Below, piece after piece: positions 29,423 through 38,535 of a stretch of 64,000 nt of DNA. Position 1 is the stretch's first letter; every line of letters begins with the position of its first letter. The notes under the pieces were generated by a model. It saw only the letters and a list, made by a program, of their open reading frames with translations, had not been told where the DNA came from and did no database searches. Source of the stretch: Arthrobacter sp. Soil763 (GTDB lineage Bacteria > Actinomycetota > Actinomycetes > Actinomycetales > Micrococcaceae); the NCBI RefSeq assembly GCF_001428365.1, contig NZ_LMSH01000001.1:669255-733254 (forward strand), given 5' to 3'. The translations under genes and the position numbers were made by a program.

Positions 29423-29444
29423 CCCGCAGAAAGCGCGAACCACA

Positions 29445-29508
29445 GCGCGAACGTACACTTGAGGCCCTTGTTTCCGCGGAAACAAGGGCCTCAAGTGTAC
29501 GTTCGCGC
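29445..29508. terminator. 64-bp perfect palindrome between convergent MFS genes
   Basis: Positions 29445-29476 are the exact reverse complement of 29477-29508, with no unpaired loop bases. The arms begin GCGCGAACGTACACTTGAGG. The same core recurs as a tandem array and hairpin at 43515-43637. It starts 23 bp after the upstream MFS stop, and the next gene's stop lies 5 bp beyond it, so it is placed as a bidirectional terminator. Confidence 0.9.
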
Positions 29509-29512
29509 CTTC

Positions 29513-30952
29513 CTACTTCTTGGCGGAACCCTTCGGCACGAACAGCGTCTCCGCGTGCTCCAGCGCCATGCCGTTCGTCTCCGGGACCTTGAACATCACG
29601 AAGAAGAACGACGCCGCCGCGAACAGGGCGTACATGGCGTAGGTCAGCGGCAGCGAGGCCGCCGCCATGACCGGGAAGCTCAGCGTGATGGCGAAGTTGG
29701 CGATCCACTGGGCGGCCGCGGCCAGGCCCAGGGCGCGGGCACGGATCCGCGACGGGAAGATCTCGCCGAGCAAGACCCAGACCAGCGGGCCCCAGGACGC
29801 GCCGAAGCTGATCACGAAGACGTTCGCGGCCACTAGGGCGGCCGGTCCCCAGGCGCCCGGGAGCGTGATGTTCTCGCCGGATCCGGTGGCGGAACCGAAG
29901 GCCAGCGCCATCGTCGCCAGCGAGGCGGCCATGCCGACCGAACCGGCCAGCAGGATTGGGCGGCGGCCGATCCGGTCCACCAGCGCGATGGCCACGAGGG
30001 TGACCAGGATGTTCGTGACCGAGGTGGCCACGGAGATCGTGAGCGAGTCCTTCTCCTGGAACCCGACGGCCTTCCAGAGCGTCGTGGAGTAGTAGAAAAT
30101 CACGTTGATGCCGACAAACTGCTGCAGCACCGAGAGGATGATGCCGATCCAGACCACCGGCTGCAGGCCCAGGGCCTTGCCGCGCAGCGAGCCCTTCTGG
30201 CCGGCGAGTTTGTCCTCCTCGATGGCCGTCTTGATGTCGCGGAGGTGGCGGTCGGTGTCGTCGTCCGGGGCGATCGACCGGAAGACCTTGAGGGCCTCCT
30301 CGTCCTTGCCCTGGACCACGAGGAACCGCGGGGACTCGGGCAGCGTGAAGGCGATCCAGCCGTAGACGACGGCGGGGACGGCGCCGGCGATGAACATCCA
30401 GCGCCAGGCCTCGACGCCGAACCACAGGTTCTGGTCGGCGCCGCCGGCGAAGTTGGCGAACAAGGCGTCGGAGAGCAGGGCCGCGAAAATACCGGTGGTG
30501 ATGGCCAGCTGCTGCAGCGATGCAAGGCGGCCGCGCACGTGCCGCGGCGAGATCTCGGAGATGTACGCCGGGGCGATCACCGAGGCGAGCCCGATGCCCA
30601 GGCCGCCGACGAGGCGCCAGAAAATCCGGTCCCAGACGCCGAAGGCGAAGCCGGTCCCGAAGGCGCTGACGAGGAACAGCAGGGCGCCGATCTTCATGGC
30701 GGGGATCCGGCCGTAGCGGTCCGCGATCTTGCCGGCCATGTACGCGCCGGCCGCGCAGCCCAGCAGGGCCACGGCGACGGCGGAGCCGGTCACGGCCTCA
30801 CTGAGGGCGAATTCGTCCTTGATGGCGTCGACCGCTCCGTTGACGACGGAGGAGTCGAAGCCGAAGAGGAAGCCGCCGACGGCCCCCGCCACGGCCAGCC
30901 AGATCACCCGTTTGGGGATCTTGGCAGCGGTCTGGTCCTGGGTGGTGGTCAT
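29513..30952 (-). CDS. MFS sugar porter family transporter
   Basis: 479 residues from ATG 30952, with GAGGGAG upstream. It has the sugar porter fingerprints: FGFDSSVVNGA in segment 1, GKIADRYGRIPAM, PESPRFLVVQGK after segment 6, QQFVGINVIFYYS in segment 7, DRIGRRPILL, and PETNG near the end. Such proteins import hexoses or pentoses with protons. The exact sugar (for example xylose, galactose or inositol) is not determined. It is convergent with the MarR-linked exporter across the 64-bp palindrome. Confidence 0.92.
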   Translation of the reverse strand: MTTTQDQTAAKIPKRVIWLAVAGAVGGFLFGFDSSVVNGAVDAIKDEFALSEAVTGSAVAVALLGCAAGAYMAGKIADRYGRIPAMKIGALLFLVSAFGTGFAFGVWDRIFWRLVGGLGIGLASVIAPAYISEISPRHVRGRLASLQQLAITTGIFAALLSDALFANFAGGADQNLWFGVEAWRWMFIAGAVPAVVYGWIAFTLPESPRFLVVQGKDEEALKVFRSIAPDDDTDRHLRDIKTAIEEDKLAGQKGSLRGKALGLQPVVWIGIILSVLQQFVGINVIFYYSTTLWKAVGFQEKDSLTISVATSVTNILVTLVAIALVDRIGRRPILLAGSVGMAASLATMALAFGSATGSGENITLPGAWGPAALVAANVFVISFGASWGPLVWVLLGEIFPSRIRARALGLAAAAQWIANFAITLSFPVMAAASLPLTYAMYALFAAASFFFVMFKVPETNGMALEHAETLFVPKGSAKK

Positions 30953-31068
30953 ATGGCTCCCTCGGCAATTCGTGGTCTGCGGCTCGCGCCGCAACTACCC
31001 AGTCTTACACCGCCGTCGACGCGGCGCTTGTCACACCGCCACAAAATGAGAGCAAGCTTACAGTTCGG

Positions 31069-32721
31069 CTAGTGGGCCGCGACCGGCTCCTTGGCGGCGG
31101 CTTTCGGATCGGTGAGCTTCTTGTTTGGCAGCGCGAAACTGATCAGGAAAGCGACGCCGGTCAGCACCGCGGCGGTGAGCATCACGGCGTCGATCGACTG
31201 GGCGAAACCCTCGGTGATCGGCCGGGTCAGGCTGGCGTTTGCGGTGTGCAGCCAGCTCGTATCGTTCAGCGAGTCGTTGCTGGCGCCGTTCTTGAAGAAC
31301 TCGTACAGCTGGGCGTTCGCGGGGTCCGCGGCGACGGCCGGGTCCTTGAGCACCTTGAGGTAGTCCGCGTTCTGCGCCGCGGCTTTCATCCCGGCGGCGA
31401 TCTTGTCCGCCGCGAGGCTGAAGAGCATCGAAATGAACACGGCGGTGCCCACCGCGCCGCCCATGGAGCGGAAGAAAGCGGCGGAGGAGGTGCCTACGCC
31501 CATGTCCTTGGCCGGCACCGAGACCTGCATGGCGAGGGTGAGCGGCTGCATGCAGAAGCCCAGGCCGAGGCCGAAGAACACGGCAATCGCGCCGGGGACC
31601 CAGAGCGGCGTGTCGACGCCCAGCGAGAGCCCCATCACGACGGCGGCCGCGGTCAGCACGGCGGTGCCCAGGATCGGGAAGATCCGGTAGGTACCCGACG
31701 CCGAGATGGTCCGGCCGGCGGTGATGGATCCGGTCAGGATGCCCACCGTGAAGGTGATCATCATCAGGCCCGCCTCGGTGGGGGTGAGGCCCTTGACCAG
31801 CTGCAGGTACATCGGCAGCATCGCGATGGCACCGAACATGCCGACGCCGATGATGAAGTTCAGCAGCGAGGAGAGCCCGAAGGTGGCGTTCCGGAACAGC
31901 CTGAGGGGGATCAGGGCGTAGTCGCCGGCGCGCTTCTCGGCCAGCAGGAACGCGATGATGCCGACGGCGCCGAGCCCGTAGCAGAGGAAGGCTTCGGCGG
32001 AGGTCCAGCCCCAGGTGCGGCCTTGTTCGGCGACGAGGAGCAGCGGGACGATCGCCAGGGTGATGGCCGCGGCACCCCAGTAGTCGATTTTCTGCTTGAG
32101 GTGCTTGGCCGGCAGGTGCAGGTAGAGGAAGACGACGGCGAGGGCGGCCAGGCCGATCGGGATGTTGATGAAGAAGACCCAGCGCCAGCCGTCGAAGCCC
32201 AGGATGTTCGCGGACCCGGCAAAGGCGCCGCCGATCACCGGACCCAACACGGAGGAGATGCCGAAGACCGACATGAAGTAGCCCTGGAACTTGGCCCGGT
32301 CCTTCAGCGCCACGATGTCGCCGATGATGGTCAGCGCGAGGGCCAGCAGGCCACCCGCGCCCATGCCCTGGATGCCGCGGGCAACCGCGAGTTCGGTCAT
32401 CGAGTGGACCGAGCCGGCATAGAGCGAACCGGCCAGGAAGATCAGGATGGCGGCGAGGTAGAGCGGTCGCCGGCCGAAAATGTCGCTGAGCTTGCCGTAG
32501 AGCGGCGTGCTGACCGTGGACGTGATGAGGTACGCCGTCGTCGCCCAGGCCTGCAGCGAGAGGCCGTCCAGGTCGTTGGCGATGGTGTAGATCGAGGTGG
32601 ACACGATCGTCTGGTCCAGGGAGGACAGGAACATGCCGAGCATGAGGCCCACCATGACGGTAATGGTCTGACGGTGCGTCAGGACCTCGCCGGGCAGGCG
32701 GGGGGAGGCGGTTTTGGACAT
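31069..32721 (-). CDS. MFS multidrug efflux transporter, EmrB/QacA (DHA2) family
   Basis: 550 residues from ATG 32721, with TTGGAG 5-7 nt upstream. The 14-segment DHA2 pattern includes FLSSLDQTIVSTSIYTIAND, the motif A region YGKLSDIFGRRPLYL, and GPVIGGAF (motif C-like). An extended loop of about 60 residues near 455-515 precedes the last segment. It should export cationic or hydrophobic drugs in exchange for protons. Upstream, an imperfect inverted repeat overlaps the promoter, suggesting a repressor, although no regulator gene is adjacent. Confidence 0.92.
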   Translation of the reverse strand: MSKTASPRLPGEVLTHRQTITVMVGLMLGMFLSSLDQTIVSTSIYTIANDLDGLSLQAWATTAYLITSTVSTPLYGKLSDIFGRRPLYLAAILIFLAGSLYAGSVHSMTELAVARGIQGMGAGGLLALALTIIGDIVALKDRAKFQGYFMSVFGISSVLGPVIGGAFAGSANILGFDGWRWVFFINIPIGLAALAVVFLYLHLPAKHLKQKIDYWGAAAITLAIVPLLLVAEQGRTWGWTSAEAFLCYGLGAVGIIAFLLAEKRAGDYALIPLRLFRNATFGLSSLLNFIIGVGMFGAIAMLPMYLQLVKGLTPTEAGLMMITFTVGILTGSITAGRTISASGTYRIFPILGTAVLTAAAVVMGLSLGVDTPLWVPGAIAVFFGLGLGFCMQPLTLAMQVSVPAKDMGVGTSSAAFFRSMGGAVGTAVFISMLFSLAADKIAAGMKAAAQNADYLKVLKDPAVAADPANAQLYEFFKNGASNDSLNDTSWLHTANASLTRPITEGFAQSIDAVMLTAAVLTGVAFLISFALPNKKLTDPKAAAKEPVAAH

Positions 32722-32758
32722 GACTGCTCCAAGGAGGGGATGCGGGGTCAAGCAGGAA

Positions 32759-32781
32759 GGTTGCTTTCAGTAACTATCTTA
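32759..32781 (-). promoter_or_regulatory. Probable -10 box and operator of the DHA2 efflux gene
   Basis: On the coding strand TAAGAT (32781-32776) is a good -10 box. Immediately downstream, AGTTACTGAAAGCAACCT forms an imperfect palindrome (5 of 6 arm positions match). A repressor bound here would block initiation. No convincing -35 is seen. Confidence 0.45.
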
Positions 32782-32837
32782 CGGCCGGCTTTGTTCCTGC
32801 CCGTCCCACCTCACGGCATCCTGCCGGCGCCGCCCTC

Positions 32838-33323
32838 TCAGCGTTCGAGTAGGATCCCGTCCGGGTCGCACCAGATGCGGCGGCCCGGCCGCACGGTGAC
32901 GCCGTCGATGACGAGGTCGACGTCGGTTTCCCCGGCGCCCGCCTTGGCGCTCTTGCGCGGGTTGCTGCCCAGGGCCTTGACCCCGAGCGGCAGCCCGGCG
33001 ATGGCCACCCGGTCCCGGATGGCGCCGTAAATCACGACGCCGGCCCAGCCGTTCTCGACGGCGCTCGCCGCGATCAGGTCCCCCATCAGGGCGGTGCGCA
33101 GCGAGCCGCCGCCGTCGACCACCAGCACCGCGCCGTTGCCCGGGGTGCCCAGCGTGGCCTTGACCAGGGCGTTGTCCTCGAAGCAGCGGATGGTGCGGAC
33201 CGGGCCGCTGAAGTGGCTGCGGCCGCCCAGGGACTGGAACTGGACCGACACGGAGTCCAGTTCCTCGCCGCGCTCATCGAAAAGGTCGGCTGTGTTTACT
33301 GCATCGGTCGAAGACTCTGGCAT
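32838..33323 (-). CDS. rraA: RraA-like protein (RNase E inhibitor / HMG-aldolase family)
   Basis: 161 residues, the standard single-domain length. The family core is complete: VKATLGTPGNGAVLVVDGGG, LMGDLIAASAVENGWAGVVI, and GAIRDRVAIAGLPLGVKALG, which contains the G-x-x-R-D motif that binds divalent metal and substrate in the aldolase members. In E. coli RraA dampens RNase E; in other bacteria the same fold is a 4-hydroxy-4-methyl-2-oxoglutarate aldolase. Both activities are possible. AAGGGG lies 7 nt before ATG 33323. Confidence 0.92.
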   Translation of the reverse strand: MPESSTDAVNTADLFDERGEELDSVSVQFQSLGGRSHFSGPVRTIRCFEDNALVKATLGTPGNGAVLVVDGGGSLRTALMGDLIAASAVENGWAGVVIYGAIRDRVAIAGLPLGVKALGSNPRKSAKAGAGETDVDLVIDGVTVRPGRRIWCDPDGILLER

Positions 33324-33417
33324 GGCTGCCCCTTCTGCTCATCGGCTGGTCGTGGTGCCCACGATAGTCTGGGCCCACACTGATCCAGCATCAGCCGCCA
33401 GTTCCGGGGGGAACCAC

Positions 33418-34683
33418 ATGAGCCTGTCTGAAACAGCCGCGCCGGCGCTCGCCGAACCGCACCGGCCCGTCCGCCCGGTGTGGACTGCCGGCGTCGTCCT
33501 GGTCAACGTCGGCATCAACGCGGCGTTCTTCGGCCCGCTCCAGGTACTGCTCGGCCAGCAGGCCGCCGCGTTCGACGAGGGCGGGAAGGAAGCCATCCTG
33601 GCCCTCGTAACAGGCGCGGGTGCGGCCGTCTCGCTCGTGGCCAACCCTCTCTTCGGCGCGCTCAGCGACCGCACCACCGCCCGGCGCGGCCGCCGCGTCC
33701 CGTGGGTCCTCTTCGGCGCCATCCTTGGGGCCGCCGCGCTCATCGCGCTCGCCGGAGCCCCGAACGTGGCCGTCATGGCGGTGCTCTGGTGCCTCGTGCA
33801 GGCCGGCTGCAACGGCGCCTACGCCGCGATTACGGCAGCCATCCCGGACCGGGTGCCGGTGGCGCAGCGCGGCGCCGTAGGCGGGCTTGCCGCCATGGGC
33901 CAGACGGTCGGGATCCTCATCGGGGCGGTGATTGCCGCCGTCGTCTCCGGCAACTTCGCGCTGGGCTACGCGTTCTGCGCCGCGGCGCTGGTGGCCGGCG
34001 TCGTGCTGTACTTCTTCAAGAACGACGACGTTGCGCTGCCCGCGCACGGCCGCCCGCCGTTCAAACTGGCCCGGTTCGCCGCCGGCTTCTGGATCTCCCC
34101 GGCCCGCTACCCGGACTTCGCTTGGGCCTGGCTGACCCGCCTGCTGGTCAATATCGGCAACCACATGGTCACCTTGTACCTGCTGTTTTTCCTCACCGAC
34201 GCGGTCCAACTGCGCCGCACCCAGGGCATCGAGCCGGAGGTCGGCGTCCTGGTCCTTACCGGTCTGTACGCCGTCATGGTCATCATCACCAGTGTGGTCG
34301 GCGGCCGGCTCAGTGACCGGACCGGACGGCGCAAACCGCTCGTCATGCTCTCCTCGGCCGTCATCGCGGCGGCGGCCCTGATCCTCGCCTTCGCGCCGAC
34401 CTGGACCGGCGCCCTGATCGGCGCCTCCGTGCTGGGCATCGGCTTCGGCTGCTACCTCGCCGTGGACTTCGCGCTGATCACCCAGGTGCTGCCGACCGCC
34501 GTCGACCGGGGCAAGGACCTGGGCGTCATCAACATCGCCAATTCCCTGCCGCAGGTCATCGCCCCGCTGATCGCCTACCCCTTTGTGGCGCTCTGGGGAG
34601 GCTACGTCTCGCTCTATCTGGCGGCGGCGGTGATCGGCCTGCTGGGGGCGGTTTTCGTGCTCCGGATCAAGGGCGTGGACTAG
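33418..34683 (+). CDS. MFS transporter
   Basis: 421 residues from ATG 33418, preceded by GGGGGGAACC; the long in-frame extension upstream overlaps rraA and has no start site. About twelve membrane segments. GALSDRTTARRGRRVPWVLF, between segments 2 and 3, and GGRLSDRTGRRKPLVML, between 8 and 9, are duplicated motif A sequences. The first motif's RRGRR block resembles sugar carriers of the GPH/MFS groups. The substrate is unknown. It is divergent from rraA. Confidence 0.87.
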   Translation: MSLSETAAPALAEPHRPVRPVWTAGVVLVNVGINAAFFGPLQVLLGQQAAAFDEGGKEAILALVTGAGAAVSLVANPLFGALSDRTTARRGRRVPWVLFGAILGAAALIALAGAPNVAVMAVLWCLVQAGCNGAYAAITAAIPDRVPVAQRGAVGGLAAMGQTVGILIGAVIAAVVSGNFALGYAFCAAALVAGVVLYFFKNDDVALPAHGRPPFKLARFAAGFWISPARYPDFAWAWLTRLLVNIGNHMVTLYLLFFLTDAVQLRRTQGIEPEVGVLVLTGLYAVMVIITSVVGGRLSDRTGRRKPLVMLSSAVIAAAALILAFAPTWTGALIGASVLGIGFGCYLAVDFALITQVLPTAVDRGKDLGVINIANSLPQVIAPLIAYPFVALWGGYVSLYLAAAVIGLLGAVFVLRIKGVD

Positions 34684-34708
34684 GCCCGGACGGGCATCGT
34701 ATGACTGG

Positions 34709-34736
34709 CGGACCGTCCGGCAGGGTGCCGTATAGT
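34709..34736 (+). promoter_or_regulatory. Probable promoter and operator of the following TetR gene
   Basis: CGGACCGTCCG (34709-34719) is a perfect 5-1-5 palindrome, and TATAGT (34731-34736) is a strong -10 box 12 bp after it. The palindrome occupies the -35 area, consistent with autorepression by the TetR protein starting at 34811. Confidence 0.5.
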
Positions 34737-34810
34737 GGACGGGATCGCTGCGGCAGGGCTGTGGACTGACCCTCCCGGCTGCCCAGAAAATCGACCCCGG
34801 AACGCTGCTG

Positions 34811-35395
34811 ATGCCTGACTTCCCCACGGATCTCCCGCCCATGGCCCCGCCGCCCACGCTGCCCCGGCAGCGGCGTCGCTATGCGCGGATTCTCGACGTC
34901 GCGGCCGGCTTCGCCCGCAAGGGACTGGACTCGGTGGTCCTGTCCGAGGTCGCGGCGAAGGCGGACGTGCCGCTGGGCACCCTGTACCGCTACTTCCCGT
35001 CGCCGACGCAGCTCATGCTGGCCCTGTACCGCAAGCAGCTCGGCGAGCTGAGCCTTGGCGAGTGGCCCGACGGCGGCAGGGCGCCGGCGCATGCCCTGGT
35101 GGGGGCGGTCATGGAGATCTTCCACATGCGCCTGATGCAGCCCGCGGTGGAGCAGTGCCTGACCCGGGCGGTGTACGCCAAGGACACGGATACCACCGGC
35201 CTGCTGCGCGACATCGACGCGACGGCGGAGAAGGCCGTCACGGTGGTCAGCGGCGATCCGGCGGTTTCCAGGGTCCTGCTGCTCACGGTCACCGGGCTGG
35301 TGCAGGGCGTCCGGTCCCGGCGGCTCTCGCTCTTCGAAGCCGAGGAAGACCTCAAGAAGGCCTGCTCGCTGCTCACCGGGGGCGGGCCCCGCTGA
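34811..35395 (+). CDS. TetR family regulator, KstR-like
   Basis: 194 residues. The helix-turn-helix (about 18-62) reads SEVAAKADVPLGTLYRYFPS, close to the KstR/lipid-type TetR pattern with GTLYRYFPS. The C-terminal half resembles the KstR ligand domain (IFHMRLMQPAVEQCLTRAVY). KstR-type proteins bind acyl-CoA intermediates and control steroid or lipid catabolism, but no such genes are adjacent. A downstream ATG at 34841 is also possible. A hairpin at 35398-35420 follows the stop. Confidence 0.85.
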   Translation: MPDFPTDLPPMAPPPTLPRQRRRYARILDVAAGFARKGLDSVVLSEVAAKADVPLGTLYRYFPSPTQLMLALYRKQLGELSLGEWPDGGRAPAHALVGAVMEIFHMRLMQPAVEQCLTRAVYAKDTDTTGLLRDIDATAEKAVTVVSGDPAVSRVLLLTVTGLVQGVRSRRLSLFEAEEDLKKACSLLTGGGPR

Positions 35396-35397
35396 GC

Positions 35398-35420
35398 GGG
35401 CGCCTGTAGTCTCGGCGCCC
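35398..35420. terminator. Hairpin after the TetR gene
   Basis: GGGCGCC (35398-35404) pairs with GGCGCCC (35414-35420) around a 9-nt loop, 2 bp after the stop. No T-tract follows. The rest of 35421-35659 holds no supported gene; it is the upstream region of the malic enzyme gene. Confidence 0.5.
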
Positions 35421-35659
35421 GGCCACAGTGCACCGGTCTAGACCAGTTACCGGATTATGTCCGGCTGACTCGTCGTCCCGGGGCGGCGCCGCGTACCATG
35501 GCAGCACCGGAGCGGCGCCAGCGCCAGCACTTCCGGGAGCCCCGCCGCGGACCCGACACCCTTGGGTCGCCGCCCCGGCTCCCTACAGACCATCTTGCGC
35601 GCGAGTGCGCCCAAGCAGCCGAGTGCCGTAGCCCACGGTGAGCCCCAGGAGACAACGAC

Positions 35660-36874
35660 GTGTCCATTGAAACAATCCGCCCTGCCCACACCGACGCACC
35701 CGAGGAAGCGGCCGTGGCTGCGCTCGGTGACGAGGAGATCTTTGCCGCCCACCGGGGCGGGAAGCTCTCGGTCGCCAGTACCGTTCCGCTCGCCAGCAAG
35801 CGCGACCTCTCCATCGCCTACACCCCCGGTGTTGCGCAGGTCAGCCGCGCCATCGCCGCCGAACCGGAGCTGGCCAGGACCCTGACCTGGGCCGAGCGCC
35901 TGGTCGTCGTGGTCAGCGACGGCACGGCCGTGCTCGGCCTCGGCGACATCGGCCCGAGCGCCTCTCTGCCGGTGATGGAAGGTAAGTCCGCCTTGTTCAA
36001 GGCCTTCGGCGACCTGGATTCCATTCCGCTGGTCCTGAACACCACGGACGTCGACGAGATCGTCGAGACGCTGGTCCGGCTGCGCCCCAGCTTCGGGGCC
36101 GTCAATCTCGAGGACGTTTCGGCGCCGCGCTGCTTCGAGCTCGAGGAGAAGCTGATCGAAGCCCTCGACTGCCCGGTCATGCACGATGACCAGCACGGCA
36201 CCGCCGTCGTCGTCCTCGCCGCCCTGACCGGCGCGGCGAAAGTAACCGATCGTGAGCTCGGGGGACTGCGCGTCGTGGTCTCCGGCGCCGGCGCCGCCGG
36301 GATCGCCGTCGCGGAAATCCTGCTGGCGGCAGGGATCGACGACGTCGTGCTGCTGGACTCCCGCGGCGTGATCAACCGCGAGCGGGCCGACATCGCCGCG
36401 GACCCGGCCAGCAAGAAGGCCCAGCTCGCGGCCCGCAGCAACCCCCGCGGCGTCGCCGGCGGCCCCGGCGAAGCCCTGCTGGGCGCCGACGTGTTCATCG
36501 GCGTCTCCTCGTCCCGGCTGGACGAGGAACACCTCAAGCTGATGAACCACAGCGCCATCGTCTTCGCCCTCTCCAACCCGGACCCGGAGGTGCTGCCGGA
36601 GGTGGCCTCCAAGTACGCGGCCGTCGTAGCCACCGGGCGCAGCGACTTCCCGAACCAGATCAACAACGTCCTGGCCTTCCCCGGCATCTTCCGTGGCGCC
36701 CTCGACGCCGGGGCCCGCCGGATCACGCCGGCGATGAAGCTCGCCGCGGCGAACGCCATCGCCGAACTGGCCGGCGACGAGCTCTCTGCCGACTACATCG
36801 TGCCGAGCCCGCTGGATCCCCGCGTCGCGCTGGCCGTCTCGGCCGCTGTCGCCGCGGCGGTGGAGGCGGAGTAA
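35660..36874 (+). CDS. NAD(P)-dependent malic enzyme
   Basis: 404 residues from GTG 35660, with AGGAGA 8 nt upstream. It is the short bacterial form with no phosphotransacetylase domain. Catalytic and binding sequences include AYTPGVAQ with the active-site Tyr, MEGKSALFKAFG with the catalytic Lys, NLEDVSAPRCFELEEKL and VMHDDQHGTA with the metal ligands, and the NAD-binding segment VVVSGAGAAGIAVAEILL. It decarboxylates malate to pyruvate and supplies reducing power at the C4/C3 node. It is monocistronic, ending at the strong hairpin 36889-36934. Confidence 0.94.
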   Translation: MSIETIRPAHTDAPEEAAVAALGDEEIFAAHRGGKLSVASTVPLASKRDLSIAYTPGVAQVSRAIAAEPELARTLTWAERLVVVVSDGTAVLGLGDIGPSASLPVMEGKSALFKAFGDLDSIPLVLNTTDVDEIVETLVRLRPSFGAVNLEDVSAPRCFELEEKLIEALDCPVMHDDQHGTAVVVLAALTGAAKVTDRELGGLRVVVSGAGAAGIAVAEILLAAGIDDVVLLDSRGVINRERADIAADPASKKAQLAARSNPRGVAGGPGEALLGADVFIGVSSSRLDEEHLKLMNHSAIVFALSNPDPEVLPEVASKYAAVVATGRSDFPNQINNVLAFPGIFRGALDAGARRITPAMKLAAANAIAELAGDELSADYIVPSPLDPRVALAVSAAVAAAVEAE

Positions 36875-36888
36875 CCACCGGCTGCAGC

Positions 36889-36934
36889 ACGACGACGGCG
36901 GCGTCCCCGGTTTCGGGGGCACCGCCGTCGTCGT
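36889..36934 (+). terminator. Strong stem-loop after the malic enzyme gene
   Basis: ACGACGACGGCGG (36889-36901) pairs perfectly with CCGCCGTCGTCGT (36922-36934), and an inner CCCC/GGGG pairing closes the loop. No T-tract follows. Confidence 0.8.
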
Positions 36935-36991
36935 TGGCGCAGGCGGGCGCCGCAGCCGCGGCAGCACCCGGGCCGGCCATAGACTGGGGCG

Positions 36992-37492
36992 GTGAACCCC
37001 GAAACCGTTGTAACGGTCCTTTGCGGCCTGGCGATCCTGGTCGGCATTGCCGGCATCATCATTCCGGTGCTGCCCGGCAGCATCCTGATCGCCCTGAGCC
37101 TGCTGGCCTGGGCGCTGTGGGGCGGTGCGGGGACGACGGGCTGGGTGGTGTTCGGCGTCGGCCTGGCCTTGGTCCTGGCCGGAATGGCTGCCAGCGCGGT
37201 GCTGACCGGCCGGAAGCTCAAGCAGCACAGCATCCCCAGCCGTTCCGTCGTCACGGCGCTGGTGTTCGGCGTCGTGGGGATGTTCCTCATCCCGGTGGTG
37301 GGGCTCTTCGTCGGTTTCGCGGCCGGTCTGCTGCTCAGTGAGCTCCACCGCACCCGTGCCTGGCGCCCCGCGCTGGTGTCCAGCGCGGCCGCGCTGAAAG
37401 CGACCGGCCTCGGCATGGTCGCAGAGTTCGGGCTGGCCTGCCTCGCCGCCAGCACCTGGGTGATCGGCGTCTGGGTGGCGGCGGCCAGTTAG
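36992..37492 (+). CDS. DUF456 family membrane protein
   Basis: 166 residues with about four hydrophobic segments rich in Gly and Pro (IAGIIIPVLPGSILIALSLL, the DUF456 signature). GMFLIPVVGLFVGFAAGLLL matches the second half of the family. It starts at GTG 36992, 6 nt after TAGACT, so the message is probably leaderless. The molecular role of DUF456 proteins is not established; they are inner-membrane proteins. The gene stands alone. Confidence 0.82.
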   Translation: MNPETVVTVLCGLAILVGIAGIIIPVLPGSILIALSLLAWALWGGAGTTGWVVFGVGLALVLAGMAASAVLTGRKLKQHSIPSRSVVTALVFGVVGMFLIPVVGLFVGFAAGLLLSELHRTRAWRPALVSSAAALKATGLGMVAEFGLACLAASTWVIGVWVAAAS

Positions 37493-37544
37493 CCCCTCCG
37501 CCGGCGTCCACCGGCGTCCACCGGCGCACTACTAGCATGGAAGG

Positions 37545-38510
37545 ATGAGCGCCGGACAGTCCTCAGGACCCATCTATCGCGATATCCGCGACCTCACCCC
37601 GTACGGCGGCGCGCAGGTCCGGACGCCGGTGCGGGACATCGCAGACGGTGTCGGAAGCGTCCTGCACGCGGCCCTTGGCGGCCGGGACGGCGGGGCGCTC
37701 AGCGTGGACGGCACCATCCCCCGGCTCAGGCGGATGCCCGGGAAGGCGGCGAAGGCAGTGTACGAGGCGGCCTTCCATAACACCGACCCCAACCGGCTGA
37801 TTACGCTGGGCCGCGCCCATCCCGGGTGGACCGGGCTTTGCTATGTTCTGGCCGGGCTCCTGGCGCACAAACAAGGCGGCTACCTGCGCGCCTCGGAGCT
37901 GCTCCAGCGGGGACTCACCACCGGGAACGACGACGACGCCAACCAGTTCGCATCCGCCTATCTGACCCGTGTGGTCACCCGGGTCGAAGTAGCCGAGCGC
38001 GTCGAGGTTCCGGTTCTCTTCAGCCAGGAAGCGGTGTTCCTGGCGCTTTCGCACTCCCTGCGGGAGACGGGCCAGCTTGAAGCAGCACTGCAAACCGTAC
38101 TCTCGCTTCCCCCGTCGCTGCCCGCGGCCCTGGCACGCTGTTCTGTGGCATTCGCGCTGGGCCGGGACAAGGAAGTGACGGTCTGGACCGAGGGGCTGCT
38201 GAACTCCGACGACCTCTCGGCCGCACTGCTGCTGATCCGCGCCCGGTCGCTACGCCGCCTCGGCGCGGCTGCGGCTTCCCAGGTGGCGCTTAAGGAGGTC
38301 CTCCGCCGGCGAAAGACCCATTTTGCGCTCCGGAATGACGCCCTGACGGACCGCGCCTTGCTGCTCCTGGAGAACGGCCGCAAATCACTGAATCCCCGGG
38401 ACTGGCTGCGTGGCCGGCAGGCTCAGCTCGAAACCTTCGAGGTCATCCGCAAAGACGTGGAAGAACGCAGGCTCTGGGAGCAGGAATGGAAGCAGTTGAA
38501 TCGGGAATGA
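37545..38510 (+). CDS. Hypothetical protein with TPR-like helical repeats
   Basis: 321 residues, no signal peptide or membrane segment. The central part (about 90-260) has helical pairs of the tetratricopeptide kind, such as GYLRASELLQRGLT, ETGQLEAALQTVLSLPPSL and AAASQVALKEVLRRRKTHFA. The basic C-terminus ends with EERRLWEQEWKQL. TAGCAT at 37533-37538 lies 6 nt before ATG 37545. A 10-bp unit CCGGCGTCCA is repeated in tandem just upstream (37501-37520). I infer a protein-interaction role; the family is otherwise unrecognised. Confidence 0.75.
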   Translation: MSAGQSSGPIYRDIRDLTPYGGAQVRTPVRDIADGVGSVLHAALGGRDGGALSVDGTIPRLRRMPGKAAKAVYEAAFHNTDPNRLITLGRAHPGWTGLCYVLAGLLAHKQGGYLRASELLQRGLTTGNDDDANQFASAYLTRVVTRVEVAERVEVPVLFSQEAVFLALSHSLRETGQLEAALQTVLSLPPSLPAALARCSVAFALGRDKEVTVWTEGLLNSDDLSAALLLIRARSLRRLGAAAASQVALKEVLRRRKTHFALRNDALTDRALLLLENGRKSLNPRDWLRGRQAQLETFEVIRKDVEERRLWEQEWKQLNRE

Positions 38511-38535
38511 TCCCGGCCTGGCGGAGGCCGCAGGG